A DNA stretch of 64,000 nucleotides from a virus. Below, one piece after another: positions 1-9,194 of this stretch. The notes under the pieces were generated by a model. It was not told the origin of the DNA. It was given only the letters and a program-made list of their open reading frames with translations, and made no database searches. Numbering within the stretch: the first letter of the stretch is position 1; each line of letters opens with the position of its first letter. A program made the position numbers and the translations under genes. Where the stretch lies: positions 1 through 64,000 of the IMG/VR virus record IMGVR_UViG_3300030508_000015; one strand, given 5' to 3'.

Positions 1-2
1 TT

Positions 3-1841
3 AAAGCCCAACTAGTAGATTTGGAAGTTGTTACTGATACTAACGAAGTTCTGCTAGGTCAAAGTACAAATATATTTGCCTCCAACTCTATTCCTTTTAA
101 TGCTGCAGTAAATGCTAGTAGCCCTACAATTGTGACTAATTTTACCTTTATTTCACCGATGCAATATGGTGCAGTTGGTAACGGTATAGCAAATGATACT
201 TTGGCTTTGAGCAATTCAGTTACCGCCATGAACGCGGGCAACATCCTGGTATGGGATGGGCAGGGGCAGACGTATTATATCACCTCTGGAGTTGCTTGGA
301 CTAGGGGACATATTGAAATTAGGAATGCAACCATAGTAGTCCCTAGTAATTTCGTTGGGTCTGTGTTTATACACAGCCAATCAATACAAGGACAGTTAGG
401 CAATGGAGCTTATTATCACGGTCTAACAATTGAGAGACAAGGAACAAATGCCCCCGATCCATCCGTTGTAGGTATCCAAAATGGGGTATTAGGATTTAGC
501 TATTTCGAAGATTTAAAAACAGAATTTGTTCACTTTTCAAACCTCTGGAGGAATGTAGAGATTATTAATACACCGCAATTCGATATTAGACATTGTATGA
601 TGGGTAACTGTTGGAGCAACAAGGTTTATGTGGCCCAGTCGGTTGCACAATCGCAGACGTCGAGCGAGGGCGGTGACGAGAGCATAATCACGCTGAACGA
701 CATGAACACCCTGGATGACAATAACTCGTCACCGACCAGCGTTGTTGATTCACAGCGTCATAATTGCATCGACATCCAGCTAGATGCGTACTGCATCCAT
801 CTAGAGGTCAGCTACAATAACGGCGGCAGCGATAAGCAAGCTTTCAAAGTGTCGCCCTGGGTGGGTGGATCAACGATCTTTTTCCGGGGTGGCGAATATG
901 AAGGGATGTTTGCGAGCTATCCCACAAATCTGTGCCAGTTCGAAATCTGGAACTCAGTAGTGCACTTCGAGGATTGCCACATTGCGGGGAACGGTGTCTT
1001 TGGAACAAGTAATTATCTTGCCGCAATTGGTTTGTACGCGACGAACGGTCAGCATATCTCTTTCCGGTCGGACACGTTTACCGGCCAGCTGCCGAATGAG
1101 ACGAACGTATTCGATATTTGGACGGCAGACGGATTCATGGGCAACATTGATTTTTTGCAATATCCGCAATATTTATCTGCAAACACATGTGGTTTTACGT
1201 GGCATACAAACTTGAATGATGTAGGGGTAAATTATCCGATTCAAGGGACGGTGCCGGCAGTAATTAGCGGGACAAATACGGTAGTTTGGGCGCCAGGCCA
1301 AGGCACGGTAACAATTGGGGCGGCAGGATGTATGGTTGCAGTGAATGAAAACGGCGTAGGACAATATTGCACGTTTGGCAATTCAGCGAATTTTAATAAC
1401 GGTTTTTTGTCGCTTGGGAATGCTTATTTTAATAACGGAGTCACGGAAAACGGAGGAAGACCAGACATGTCGGTCAATGCTCCTTATTCTCACGTCTTAG
1501 ACTTTTTTGTGCAATCATCAGGTTTATCAGATTCACACTGGGTTAACGGGACAAATTGGGTAGCAGATGTTGTTGATTATACCAATCAAGCTAATGTATT
1601 TGCTGGTTCAATCGGAATATTAGGTACTAATCAAGCAACTATGACCTCTACCGGTTATACTAACAATAATACCTATGATGTTAGAGTATTCAATCTTCAA
1701 GGTACAACTATCATATTTAGTAATAACGTTAGTACCGCCAATGCTATTATAGGTACGATTGCTGTTAATAATGATTTCCTTACTCTACATCCTCACGAAA
1801 TGTTATATGGTACTGGTATGACTGGTAGTATCATACAATAA
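3..1841 (+). CDS. Tailspike / tail fibre, beta-helix type (5' truncated)
   Basis: The frame is open to the left edge, so the true start lies upstream and the TTG at 21 is not a convincing start. About 613 residues are visible. Near residue 49 there is YGAVGNGIANDT, the N-terminal signature of pectate-lyase-like right-handed beta-helix tailspikes (F/YGAxGDGxxDDT). A long Asn/Gly/Thr-rich region with short strand-turn periodicity follows. Such proteins bind, and often cleave, host surface polysaccharide at the tail tip. It lies on the + strand, opposite the long late operon. Base composition changes inside the gene: about 57% G+C by hand count in 661-720 against about 32% in 1681-1740, with the tail end again like the rest of the window. 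This suggests a swapped receptor-binding segment. No catalytic residues were assigned. Confidence 0.75.
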   Translation, partial: KAQLVDLEVVTDTNEVLLGQSTNIFASNSIPFNAAVNASSPTIVTNFTFISPMQYGAVGNGIANDTLALSNSVTAMNAGNILVWDGQGQTYYITSGVAWTRGHIEIRNATIVVPSNFVGSVFIHSQSIQGQLGNGAYYHGLTIERQGTNAPDPSVVGIQNGVLGFSYFEDLKTEFVHFSNLWRNVEIINTPQFDIRHCMMGNCWSNKVYVAQSVAQSQTSSEGGDESIITLNDMNTLDDNNSSPTSVVDSQRHNCIDIQLDAYCIHLEVSYNNGGSDKQAFKVSPWVGGSTIFFRGGEYEGMFASYPTNLCQFEIWNSVVHFEDCHIAGNGVFGTSNYLAAIGLYATNGQHISFRSDTFTGQLPNETNVFDIWTADGFMGNIDFLQYPQYLSANTCGFTWHTNLNDVGVNYPIQGTVPAVISGTNTVVWAPGQGTVTIGAAGCMVAVNENGVGQYCTFGNSANFNNGFLSLGNAYFNNGVTENGGRPDMSVNAPYSHVLDFFVQSSGLSDSHWVNGTNWVADVVDYTNQANVFAGSIGILGTNQATMTSTGYTNNNTYDVRVFNLQGTTIIFSNNVSTANAIIGTIAVNNDFLTLHPHEMLYGTGMTGSIIQ

Positions 1842-1842
1842 G

Positions 1843-1947
1843 ATGTTCAATCTAGTTCATCAGTATATGAGGTATGATGGTAGCCTTAATTGGTGGGAGC
1901 ATGCCTGGTTTATTGAATGGAAAAGACTGGCTAATATCTCTTCTTGA
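1843..1947 (+). CDS. Small ORF, 34 aa, unknown
   Basis: ATG begins one base after the tailspike stop (TAA, then G, then ATG). It encodes a 34-residue aromatic-rich peptide containing LNWWEHAWFIEWKRL and ends in TGA at 1945-1947. The tight spacing suggests translational coupling to the tailspike. The Trp-rich helix could be amphipathic, but no family is recognised. It could be a chance ORF. Confidence 0.35.
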   Translation: MFNLVHQYMRYDGSLNWWEHAWFIEWKRLANISS

Positions 1948-1972
1948 CTAGTTCTTTATTTCATCATAGTAT
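1944..1972 (+). promoter_or_regulatory. Sigma70-like promoter, near-leaderless
   Basis: TTGACT at 1944-1949, a 17-nt spacer, then TAGTAT at 1967-1972. The -10 ends 7 nt before ATG 1980, so the predicted transcript starts at or next to the start codon. The same geometry occurs at several other genes in the window. Confidence 0.45.
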
Positions 1973-1979
1973 TTCAATT

Positions 1980-2213
1980 ATGAATAAAGGATATTTACTT
2001 ACAATACCGGAAGAGGTCACATTAACTCCAGAAGTGTTTAAGCAGATGATGAATCAATATAAACATTATAGGAGTGTTTCATATACATTTAGTAAGAAAC
2101 ATACTAATGATATTCTCAATTATAGGAAGTCTTCAGGAAAGAGTAATATAATCCCTGGTAATGTATATAATCTGCCTATTACTTATAACGCAGATATTAC
2201 TGGCGTTAAATAG
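1980..2213 (+). CDS. Hypothetical protein, 77 aa
   Basis: The frame also allows a TTG at 1944. I chose ATG 1980 because a promoter-like pair (TTGACT-N17-TAGTAT) ends 7 nt upstream of it. The product begins MNKGYLLTIPEEVTLTPEVF and is a small soluble protein with no signal peptide or membrane segment; no family is recognised. Its end overlaps by 8 nt the convergent end of the minus-strand gene at 2206-2472, so this is the border between the + strand tailspike block and the late minus operon. Confidence 0.45.
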   Translation: MNKGYLLTIPEEVTLTPEVFKQMMNQYKHYRSVSYTFSKKHTNDILNYRKSSGKSNIIPGNVYNLPITYNADITGVK

Positions 2214-2472
2214 GAAGATAAATCGGCCTTCTAGTCATTCTGGCATTACAGTTATAACTAACTTTATTAGTTTGTGTAAAGCCAGAAGTATTAATTATCC
2301 TGGCATGACTACGATAACAATGCTCAGAAGTTTTATATACCAAGGTATTCTCTCTCCAAACCGGTTGCCCTAACTCACACAATCCTAGAATACCAGGCAT
2401 TACAGGATTAATAGGTGGTATTATAGCTGGACTACCTAATTCCGGCTCGCCATATTCAATAGTTCCTATCAT
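2206..2472 (-). CDS. Hypothetical protein, 88 aa, last gene of late operon
   Basis: Starts 1 nt after the stop of the 123-aa gene upstream, which supports it as a real operon member. Pro/Gly-rich N-terminus (IGTIEYGEPELGSPAIIPPI), two Cys in the middle, basic C-terminus. No recognised family. It ends convergently with the small + strand gene. The alternative + strand frame at 2161-2373 is less likely because it has no operon context. Confidence 0.45.
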   Translation of the reverse strand: MIGTIEYGEPELGSPAIIPPINPVMPGILGLCELGQPVWRENTLVYKTSEHCYRSHARIINTSGFTQTNKVSYNCNARMTRRPIYLPI

Positions 2473-2473
2473 A

Positions 2474-2845
2474 TTAGTTATTGAACATTTTAGGGAATTT
2501 ATCGAATTGGGTAGGAACGTTTAACTTCACCTTATTATCTAACAATCTTTCATTAAAGAAGGTAGATATATTACTCCCTCTAGGTCTCATATTTTTAGAT
2601 AGAATAGAAGCAAGAATAAGTCTAGGTCTATTAACTACTCCTCCTACTACCTTATAAGCAGCATAGCCTAGTAAATTCTGTCTCGGGTCTCTAATATTGC
2701 TATAATAGTTCTTTCCAGTAAGTTTCTTATACCCACCAGAATACCACATCTTATCAGCAGCTCTTTGTAAAGCACTGACAGATTCTGGACTGAGGTTTAG
2801 TCTTTCTTTGCCTCTCTCCTCTGCATGATAAGGTTTAATATTCAT
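2474..2845 (-). CDS. Hypothetical protein, 123 aa
   Basis: Basic protein starting MNIKPYHAEERGKERLNLSP. It overlaps the end of the preceding gene by 4 nt (ATGA-type coupling). The N-terminal helix (HAEERGKERL, then SVSALQRAADKMWYSGG) and the basic centre suggest a nucleic-acid or protein-binding role. No family is recognised. It sits at the distal end of the tail-fibre block. Confidence 0.6.
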   Translation of the reverse strand: MNIKPYHAEERGKERLNLSPESVSALQRAADKMWYSGGYKKLTGKNYYSNIRDPRQNLLGYAAYKVVGGVVNRPRLILASILSKNMRPRGSNISTFFNERLLDNKVKLNVPTQFDKFPKMFNN

Positions 2846-3309
2846 CCTGCACTAAAATATTGAATACCTACATAATTAGGTATTGGTCTACCTACATCAT
2901 TATTACAGTATCTATTATTGATATTGATATTAAAGTAATTACTACTAGCTGCAGGAGTGATCGAAAATACTAGCTGTGTCAAAACATGTCTAGTATTAAC
3001 ATCTCGATCTGTAGAGCCGGCTAGCGTTAAATAGTATATACCTGGCAGAAAGGTTTGTGCAGTACTAGCTCTTATCTTTATAATAACAAATCCATCTTCT
3101 AATACTATGCCATCATCTCTAGAACCTTCCCAGACTAGACCCGGACCATCTAATTCAGCTTTAAGATATGCATGTAATGTATATTTAGCAGTATCTATCA
3201 GTTCAAAAATAGGAATAATAATATTATCTCCTTGATAGTGGTTAGGAGCTTCTTGTTTCACACCATACATTTCAAATTGGGTTGGCAAGTAATTTGGTAA
3301 CTCTTTCAT
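2842..3309 (-). CDS. Probable structural beta-sandwich protein, 155 aa
   Basis: Mostly short beta strands, including a segment resembling Ig-like or baseplate-upper-protein N-terminal folds (IIIPIFELIDTAKYTLHAYL, then FLPGIYYLTLAGS). The pattern is strand-rich with no signal peptide. It has its own promoter-like sequence directly upstream (CTTCAA/ATTATA on the + strand, 3315-3342) placed for a near-leaderless transcript. Position after the receptor-region paralogues suggests a tail appendage. Function is inferred only. Confidence 0.55.
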   Translation of the reverse strand: MKELPNYLPTQFEMYGVKQEAPNHYQGDNIIIPIFELIDTAKYTLHAYLKAELDGPGLVWEGSRDDGIVLEDGFVIIKIRASTAQTFLPGIYYLTLAGSTDRDVNTRHVLTQLVFSITPAASSNYFNININNRYCNNDVGRPIPNYVGIQYFSAG

Positions 3310-3314
3310 AATTC

Positions 3315-3342
3315 ATTATAGCTTAATCTAGATACACTTCAA
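3315..3342 (-). promoter_or_regulatory. Sigma70-like promoter with perfect TATAAT
   Basis: On the minus strand TTGAAG (3342-3337), 16-nt spacer, TATAAT (3320-3315), then 5 nt to ATG 3309. It lies over the stop codon of the upstream gene. Predicted transcription starts at about the start codon. Confidence 0.5.
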
Positions 3343-3639
3343 AGTAGTTTTACCAGAGCTATCTCTAGTATAATAACAGATTTTATCCACTTTTAATATA
3401 GTTTTTGCAACTATATGATCACCCTGGCTTAACATATCTAGACTGCGTTCAAAGGTGTTCTTATTAGCAGCATAGACTGGTCCAGCACTACAACCACAAC
3501 CACTCTTCTTTACTGCATCCTGGGCTTTCTTAGCTATGTCTTTAATAGGAGTAAGACTAGATAAGGCCATTAATTGAGGATATTGGCTTAATAGTCTTAT
3601 TACATGGTCTATTCCACTTATAGTATAACTGTTACTCAT
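3328..3639 (-). CDS. Hypothetical protein, 103 aa, ends in TAG
   Basis: Helical N-terminal half (HVIRLLSQYPQLMALSSL), a GCGCS cysteine cluster near residue 48, and a basic C-terminus (YYTRDSSGKTTLKC). It ends with TAG, showing that TAG is a stop in this genome. It overlaps the previous gene by 4 nt. No family is recognised. The context is the tail-fibre block. Confidence 0.6.
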   Translation of the reverse strand: MSNSYTISGIDHVIRLLSQYPQLMALSSLTPIKDIAKKAQDAVKKSGCGCSAGPVYAANKNTFERSLDMLSQGDHIVAKTILKVDKICYYTRDSSGKTTLKCI

Positions 3640-4385
3640 ATTGTAGGAGGGTTAGGTAGGGTTGTAGGAAGTATATCTGTAATGTTAAAATCCAACCCAA
3701 TATAAACACGACTATTGTTAATATCATCGTATACTTTAAAGTGATTCCCTGCTTTTATATAGATTGGGTTGCCAGTATTTGAGGGACTAGCTCCATTAAC
3801 CGTACTAACTATGCTGCTACAATCATTTACTACACCTTTAATATTGATACAAGGTAGTGGATGTCCTTCATTTCTACCCACTTCTATACTTAATTCTTGT
3901 TTTTCTGGTAATAAAGTTAATTGATATCCATCACTTAAACTCACATTTCCAGTAAGATTATTCCCATTTATATTAAGATTAGTCAGACCTAAAGTGTTGG
4001 GGTAAATCTCTATCAAAGTAGTAGGTTCAAATACAGCATTGACATTAAAGGTAAGATTATTTGATATGTGGGTTGCATCTCCTACTACTAATAAACTATT
4101 ACTACTATTTCTTACATAATAAGGATAAGTTGCAGTAAGATAGTTAGGTATCGTAAATACAGGTTGTCCAGTTATGTTTATGGATAATGCAGTAGTTGTA
4201 ATTATGGTATTTAAAGTAACCGAACTAGGCACACTACTATAGAATAAGCAGGCATCAAGTATCAATGGTTTAATATATATTGTAGTACTCCCTGTAGTGA
4301 TTGAATAAGGACTATTTGCTACTAAAGGATAATCCCTTAAAGCATTTTCATTCAGCCACTCTAATATTGTTGAACTATTACTCAT
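3636..4385 (-). CDS. Receptor-region structural protein of the RxYP family (249 aa)
   Basis: Member of a five-gene paralogous set. The N-terminus carries LNENALRDYPL, then a strand-rich Thr/Asn-rich body, an HPLPCINIKGVVND segment, and the tail-fibre-type motif TVNGASPSNTGNPIYI near residue 200. The hINGhxPxxxGNhxh motif is common in phage fibre proteins. It is the smallest full-length member apart from its neighbour at 5813. It overlaps the upstream gene by 8 nt. Likely a baseplate-attached fibre or adhesin; no enzymatic motif seen. Confidence 0.65.
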   Translation of the reverse strand: MSNSSTILEWLNENALRDYPLVANSPYSITTGSTTIYIKPLILDACLFYSSVPSSVTLNTIITTTALSINITGQPVFTIPNYLTATYPYYVRNSSNSLLVVGDATHISNNLTFNVNAVFEPTTLIEIYPNTLGLTNLNINGNNLTGNVSLSDGYQLTLLPEKQELSIEVGRNEGHPLPCINIKGVVNDCSSIVSTVNGASPSNTGNPIYIKAGNHFKVYDDINNSRVYIGLDFNITDILPTTLPNPPTI

Positions 4386-5811
4386 AAACTACAGACCTGG
4401 CTACATTTAAGTTACTGTCTTTAATAGGTATATTCAAGGTTAAAGTATTTCCAGTAGTTTGAGCGATGGACATTACTGCATCACCTGTAATAGTAATTTG
4501 ATTATTATATGGTGATACTCCATTAATAGTTTTTAAAGGTATAATGCTATTCAATGTAATAGTAGGTCCTCCAATAAATACAGTGTTTATATTATTCGAT
4601 AAGTTGTAAGTTGATTGAAAATAAGGAGTTATATAAAGTGTATTAGTGTTGATATTGTATATATTAAAACTAGTACTATACATATTCCAACCATACAATG
4701 CATTATTATAGATGAATATCCCTCCTAACCAAGGAACATGTTGATTAGCAGTATAATGTATAGAGTTATTTATAGTTGGATCTACTAGAGGGCCTAATAA
4801 TGTAGAAGTAGCAGTAAGACCACTAACTGTAACAGTATAAATAAAGCTGCTAAAATATACAATACTCGGCAATGTACTATAATCTTGTGGACCATTAGTA
4901 AAGGTATAAAAAGTACTATTTAGATAAGTTAGTCCTAGAGTATTAGTTATCCCAGTATCGATTCCAGTATTATTAACGGTATATGGATAATGACCATAGT
5001 TATAAAGACTATTGTTTATTAATACCCAAAGATTAGAAGCATTATCTGTAGTGATACCAGTTATATTTCCAGTTATATTAGTTAATAATGGTGTAGCTGG
5101 AATACTGGATAAATCATAGATGGTAGCTTTATTATATTCATTTAATACTCCAATTAAATGAGAACTTTCATCATAGATAATATCATACACCTTATCTAAT
5201 GTAGTTTGAGGGGAAAGCGTATTATTTACAGTATTTGCTAGAATGAGTTCCTGGCTAGAGTTAAAAAGGTATGCTTGGTTAGCAGATAATTCTAAAGTTT
5301 GTAGATTTGTAGGTAGACTAGCAGCACTGATGGTAGGGTAGCCGAAGTAGGAGCTAGTGTTATATATTAGATTGTTATCGAAAGCTATACTTACATTCCC
5401 TAATAAGCCATTAATACTATATACTCCATTAGTAGAGGTAATTGTCCTTACCGTATTATTATTGAAAGCGGCATTTAAAGTAATTATATTACTGTATTTC
5501 TTAGCTATTATATCAGATATTAACTGGCCAAATACTAGACATCCGTAGCTTCTATTAATAGTCCTTAGTCTAACTGATACACCTTCAGACAAAGTAGATA
5601 ATGCATAAGCAAAATCATAAGCTCCATCATCCATTAATATATTTAGTATAAGCTCAGTTTCAGTAATGGTAATAGTATTTAATGTAGGTACAAAATTATC
5701 ATAGCTAATAAATGATGCATCACAGAATACTCCATTTAATCCTCCAGCATTGACTAGAGGATATTCAGTATTATTTATATTTTGCCAGTTAGTTATTCCT
5801 ATTCCTTGCAT
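4378..5811 (-). CDS. Receptor-region structural protein of the RxYP family (477 aa)
   Basis: Paralogue with a diverged N-terminus (WQNINNTEYPLVNAGG). The central region (residues about 180-400) shows repeated strand-turn units with YDIIYDESSHLIGVLNEYN and NLWVLINNSLYNY, resembling beta-propeller blades. The C-terminal motif is LKTINGVSPYNNQITITGD. The propeller-like insert is unique within the family and may bind carbohydrate. Start ATG 5811 follows the upstream stop by 1 nt. Confidence 0.65.
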   Translation of the reverse strand: MQGIGITNWQNINNTEYPLVNAGGLNGVFCDASFISYDNFVPTLNTITITETELILNILMDDGAYDFAYALSTLSEGVSVRLRTINRSYGCLVFGQLISDIIAKKYSNIITLNAAFNNNTVRTITSTNGVYSINGLLGNVSIAFDNNLIYNTSSYFGYPTISAASLPTNLQTLELSANQAYLFNSSQELILANTVNNTLSPQTTLDKVYDIIYDESSHLIGVLNEYNKATIYDLSSIPATPLLTNITGNITGITTDNASNLWVLINNSLYNYGHYPYTVNNTGIDTGITNTLGLTYLNSTFYTFTNGPQDYSTLPSIVYFSSFIYTVTVSGLTATSTLLGPLVDPTINNSIHYTANQHVPWLGGIFIYNNALYGWNMYSTSFNIYNINTNTLYITPYFQSTYNLSNNINTVFIGGPTITLNSIIPLKTINGVSPYNNQITITGDAVMSIAQTTGNTLTLNIPIKDSNLNVARSVVYE

Positions 5812-5812
5812 A

Positions 5813-6634
5813 TTAAGAGTATTGTGGCCAGGTACTATATTCTGGATTAACTATGGTATTAATAGGCTCATAGCTAGTCTGGGATGGGTTAATAGGAGGT
5901 AGATTGATAGGAACACAAACATTAGACAAGGTTATTCCAGGTGTAGTTATAATTAGTTGAGTAACTCCATCTACTACACCAGTACTTATTACTAATGGAG
6001 ATATGGCATAGATATCAATATTTCCATTAAGGTTAGGTATTACAGTATTTATACCAGATATTACAAAGTTATTGCAAGATAACTGGGTTGAACTTAAATC
6101 CCCTCTAGATAATATATTAACTGGATAAAGGACAGATAGATTTAGTTCTGAACCTGTATTTATACCAAGACTAGTACTGGTCAATGTAATAGCACCCGTC
6201 ATAGTTGTACCTTTGATAGTTATACCAGTTACTAGAGGTGGTGAGATAATCGTAATAGTGCTTCCTTCAATCAATCCATTAGTATTGTTAAACGAGAATG
6301 TTTGCTTAGGCATGATTCTGGCACTATTCCCTATCGTAACATTTCCTATCACTCCTTCATTAAAGTTATAGATGATTAAGTTTTGATTATTTGTAGTAAT
6401 TACACTATTAGCATAACCTATTGGACCATTATTACCTGCAAATGTAATCCCTATATTCCCATTATCAGTTACAATCTTGTTAATATATAAATCTAAATCT
6501 GATAATAGACAACTTATCTTTAAACCTACTATAATATCGGTAGGTAATTTATTATTATAAGAATCAAATCCACCGTTAAAATTCCTAAACGGATATTGTC
6601 TTAACCAATTGCTCTGTATAAAATTTAATTCCAT
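5813..6634 (-). CDS. Receptor-region structural protein of the RxYP family (273 aa)
   Basis: N-terminus MELNFIQSNWLRQYPFRNF carries the family LRxYP signature, followed by DIIVGLKISCLL (the hydrophobic strand that follows in paralogues). Motifs GTTMTGAITLTS and SGINTVIPNLNGNIDIYA match the second family motif. The body is Asn/Thr/Ile-rich beta structure. Tandem with paralogues at 1-3 nt spacing. Likely an adhesin or fibre subunit. Confidence 0.65.
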   Translation of the reverse strand: MELNFIQSNWLRQYPFRNFNGGFDSYNNKLPTDIIVGLKISCLLSDLDLYINKIVTDNGNIGITFAGNNGPIGYANSVITTNNQNLIIYNFNEGVIGNVTIGNSARIMPKQTFSFNNTNGLIEGSTITIISPPLVTGITIKGTTMTGAITLTSTSLGINTGSELNLSVLYPVNILSRGDLSSTQLSCNNFVISGINTVIPNLNGNIDIYAISPLVISTGVVDGVTQLIITTPGITLSNVCVPINLPPINPSQTSYEPINTIVNPEYSTWPQYS

Positions 6635-6635
6635 A

Positions 6636-8312
6636 TTAAATTAGCACTATATTCACAGTCTTGCTAGCACTTCCTACTCCAGAAGTAGTAAAAGTTATGG
6701 GATATGTACCACTTAAAGTTGCAGCACAGGTTAGAGTTAAGTAATAATGATTACTATTTACAGGATTAATACTTAAACTAGTAAATCCAGAACCACTATG
6801 ACTAGCTGTAACTCCATCAAATATAGTCTGATTAAGAGTTACTGTACCTACTATTCCTGAAACTGCCAAGCTTAAATTTCCAGTAGTATTAGTTGGATCT
6901 AGAAAACCTAAATCAAATGATACTACTTGATAAGCTATAGGTGATAATATGTTACCTGGAACTGAATAGATGTATTGAACTACATAAGCTAGTGTGAAGT
7001 TAAAATTACTTGGGTTTAAAGGCAAAACAAATCCACTTATCCCAACACTACTAGTAGTTAATAAAAAGGTTGCATCATATAAAGCAGTTCCTTGATTTAA
7101 ATGGGACATGCCTGATACTGCCGCTTCTTGTAAAGTCAGTCCAGCTAATGTAGTAGTGGCACAATTAAATGAAGTATTGAATAATGGAGCAGTACTGGAT
7201 GAAAATACTGGGGTAGGCTGAACCTTCTTAGTATTATCTTCCACTAAATAATAAGTTCCACTTACTATAGTAAACTCAGAGGTATTTAAAGATAGTGATA
7301 ATGAAGTAGTTATAGCTGAATTAGTAGAATAATACACACCTACAACGATGGTATGATATTGATTAACTATATTAGTAATACTGTTGGCCTGAGCTAATAT
7401 ATATGGAGTAGATGGTTGTAGCTGTGCATTTTGAGTTATAGTATAGTTAGTAAGCCAGGTATTATAATTGGTATTAGTTGTATTAGCATAACCAGCCATC
7501 TGAGTTGTTAAATCTGTAACTCTATTATAGTAGTCAGCAAAATTGATTATATTAGCTGCAGTACATTCGGGGTTACATATATTTTGTAGATGTAATCCAC
7601 TTATTCCTGCATAAGAAGAATAGCAGCCATCATTAGTTAACACAAAATTTCCCGTACTATCAGCTTCAACCTCATTAATAGTTAAGATTGCACTACTAGC
7701 AGGACAATTATCATATTGTCCTTGGCCTAACCCTTGATTAACATCAAAAGTACAAGTATTAGGTGTAGTGGTAAAGCCAAGATTTGTTCCTTCACTCAAA
7801 GCCAATCCAGTTCCAGGTACTAGTATAGCTCCGGTATCATATATAGTAGTTATTCCTAAACTAGTAGTATTAATCAAAGCTATTCTAGTTATATTAGGAG
7901 GTAGTAGTTTTACACAAGATAAACAGATTGAACAACTACCATCAAAGGTATAAGTTCCGTAAGATAATCCAGTAAAATAAGTTGTTAATGCAGTAACGTT
8001 AATATCTACATATAATACTTTAGTAGAAGTACTTATATTAAATGTACTTATACAGGCAGGACTAGGTATAGGTACCGTTATTGATAAGCTTGCTGAACCA
8101 GTGAAATTAAATATCCAGGAAATAGAACTATACACTATTGTTGTTAAGGATAGTGAGGAAAATACACTATCCAGAGCTATTAATTGAGCATCGACAATAA
8201 CATTATTAGGCAGAACTCCACTATTACCGCCACTACTCCATATTAATGTAGCTGTATCCCGGAATGGATAGCGAATTTGGCTACATTCATTTTGATATTC
8301 TAAAACCTGCAT
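6636..8312 (-). CDS. Receptor-region structural protein of the RxYP family, large (558 aa)
   Basis: N-terminus CSQIRYPFRDTATLIW then NNVIVDAQLIAL. It contains a CSICLSC cysteine pair near residue 130. At about residue 245 NICNPECTAANIINFADYY begins a helical, probably coiled-coil, stretch with repeated Asn/Thr. The C-terminal 130 residues look like an Ig-like or BIG-type domain (GNLSLAVSGIVGTVTLNQT; HYYLTLTCAATLSGTYPITF). Such domains are common surface decorations on phage fibres. Largest of the five paralogues. Inferred tail adhesin. Confidence 0.65.
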   Translation of the reverse strand: MQVLEYQNECSQIRYPFRDTATLIWSSGGNSGVLPNNVIVDAQLIALDSVFSSLSLTTIVYSSISWIFNFTGSASLSITVPIPSPACISTFNISTSTKVLYVDINVTALTTYFTGLSYGTYTFDGSCSICLSCVKLLPPNITRIALINTTSLGITTIYDTGAILVPGTGLALSEGTNLGFTTTPNTCTFDVNQGLGQGQYDNCPASSAILTINEVEADSTGNFVLTNDGCYSSYAGISGLHLQNICNPECTAANIINFADYYNRVTDLTTQMAGYANTTNTNYNTWLTNYTITQNAQLQPSTPYILAQANSITNIVNQYHTIVVGVYYSTNSAITTSLSLSLNTSEFTIVSGTYYLVEDNTKKVQPTPVFSSSTAPLFNTSFNCATTTLAGLTLQEAAVSGMSHLNQGTALYDATFLLTTSSVGISGFVLPLNPSNFNFTLAYVVQYIYSVPGNILSPIAYQVVSFDLGFLDPTNTTGNLSLAVSGIVGTVTLNQTIFDGVTASHSGSGFTSLSINPVNSNHYYLTLTCAATLSGTYPITFTTSGVGSASKTVNIVLI

Positions 8313-8315
8313 AGA

Positions 8316-9194
8316 TTAGCACTGACATTGGTAGTTCAGTAATGTTGTTGCTTGAGTAATAGCAGCTTGCAGGTTATTTGTAAAGTTTCTTATATTGATC
8401 ACACTAGTCTCCAAGCTATTTACTTGAGTAGTTAGTGTTTCTATAGCTGTACAACCCAAACAAGTCTGGCCACAATTATCAGCAATAGATAAACCGAATT
8501 GTGCAGTTGTTAATGCTACACATTGCTCAGGAATTAGCGTAAAATTACCATCTGAATTAGGAGGCACCCCATTAATAGTAGTAATAGGGATTTGATTGGA
8601 AACACAAATTTTATTTAGTCCTAAATCTTCACCAGCATCTATATAGACTACCCCACTACCTAGTCTGAATTGGATGTTACTATGACCATCAATTTGTACA
8701 TAGCCAGTTTGAGTTGAGGTATTGCCTTTAACATCACTAAATGATATCCAGCTAAGTCCTGGATTACTAGGACTATAAACTCTCATTAATAAAGTTGTAG
8801 CAGTATAACTAAAGATAAAGTTTCCTGATACTAAATCTACTAAATCATCTCCTGAACCAATAGTAATATTCCCAGTAGCTGAGGGGAAGTTTGAACCAGG
8901 AATCAAAGATAAATCAGTATTATAGTTAGTTAGTGGTAATGTAGTTTGAAATACCCCCATTTCTCCTAAAGTTTGATCAGATATTTCAATAGATAAATTT
9001 GTAGGAGAGACAGATACAGCAGAAATATAAAGGCTTAAACTCACTGTACCTGGATTACATAATACCAAATCTACAATTAAACTGTTCGGAATAGTAAACA
9101 ATCCATCCACAGAAGTTCTAGAGCAACCATCCTTAATAGGGTAGTTACGTAGTGAATTCGTGTTAAGATAATCTAATGTTACCATATTATGCAA
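8316..9194 (-). CDS. Receptor-region structural protein of the RxYP family (292 aa)
   Basis: The clearest family member: LNTNSLRNYPIKDG at the N-terminus, NSLIVDLVLC following, then GEDLGLNKICVSN and ITTINGVPPNSDGNFTL. After the motif come NCGQTCLGC and a short coiled coil (LTTQVNSLETSVINIRNF), ending in CQC. The coiled coil suggests trimerisation. It overlaps the upstream fibre gene by 8 nt. Confidence 0.7.
   Translation of the reverse strand: MHNMVTLDYLNTNSLRNYPIKDGCSRTSVDGLFTIPNSLIVDLVLCNPGTVSLSLYISAVSVSPTNLSIEISDQTLGEMGVFQTTLPLTNYNTDLSLIPGSNFPSATGNITIGSGDDLVDLVSGNFIFSYTATTLLMRVYSPSNPGLSWISFSDVKGNTSTQTGYVQIDGHSNIQFRLGSGVVYIDAGEDLGLNKICVSNQIPITTINGVPPNSDGNFTLIPEQCVALTTAQFGLSIADNCGQTCLGCTAIETLTTQVNSLETSVINIRNFTNNLQAAITQATTLLNYQCQC

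Noticed and set aside
2161-2373. + strand ORF of 70 aa
   Set aside because: Overlaps the end of the 77-aa gene and the antisense 88-aa gene; no spacing or motif support.
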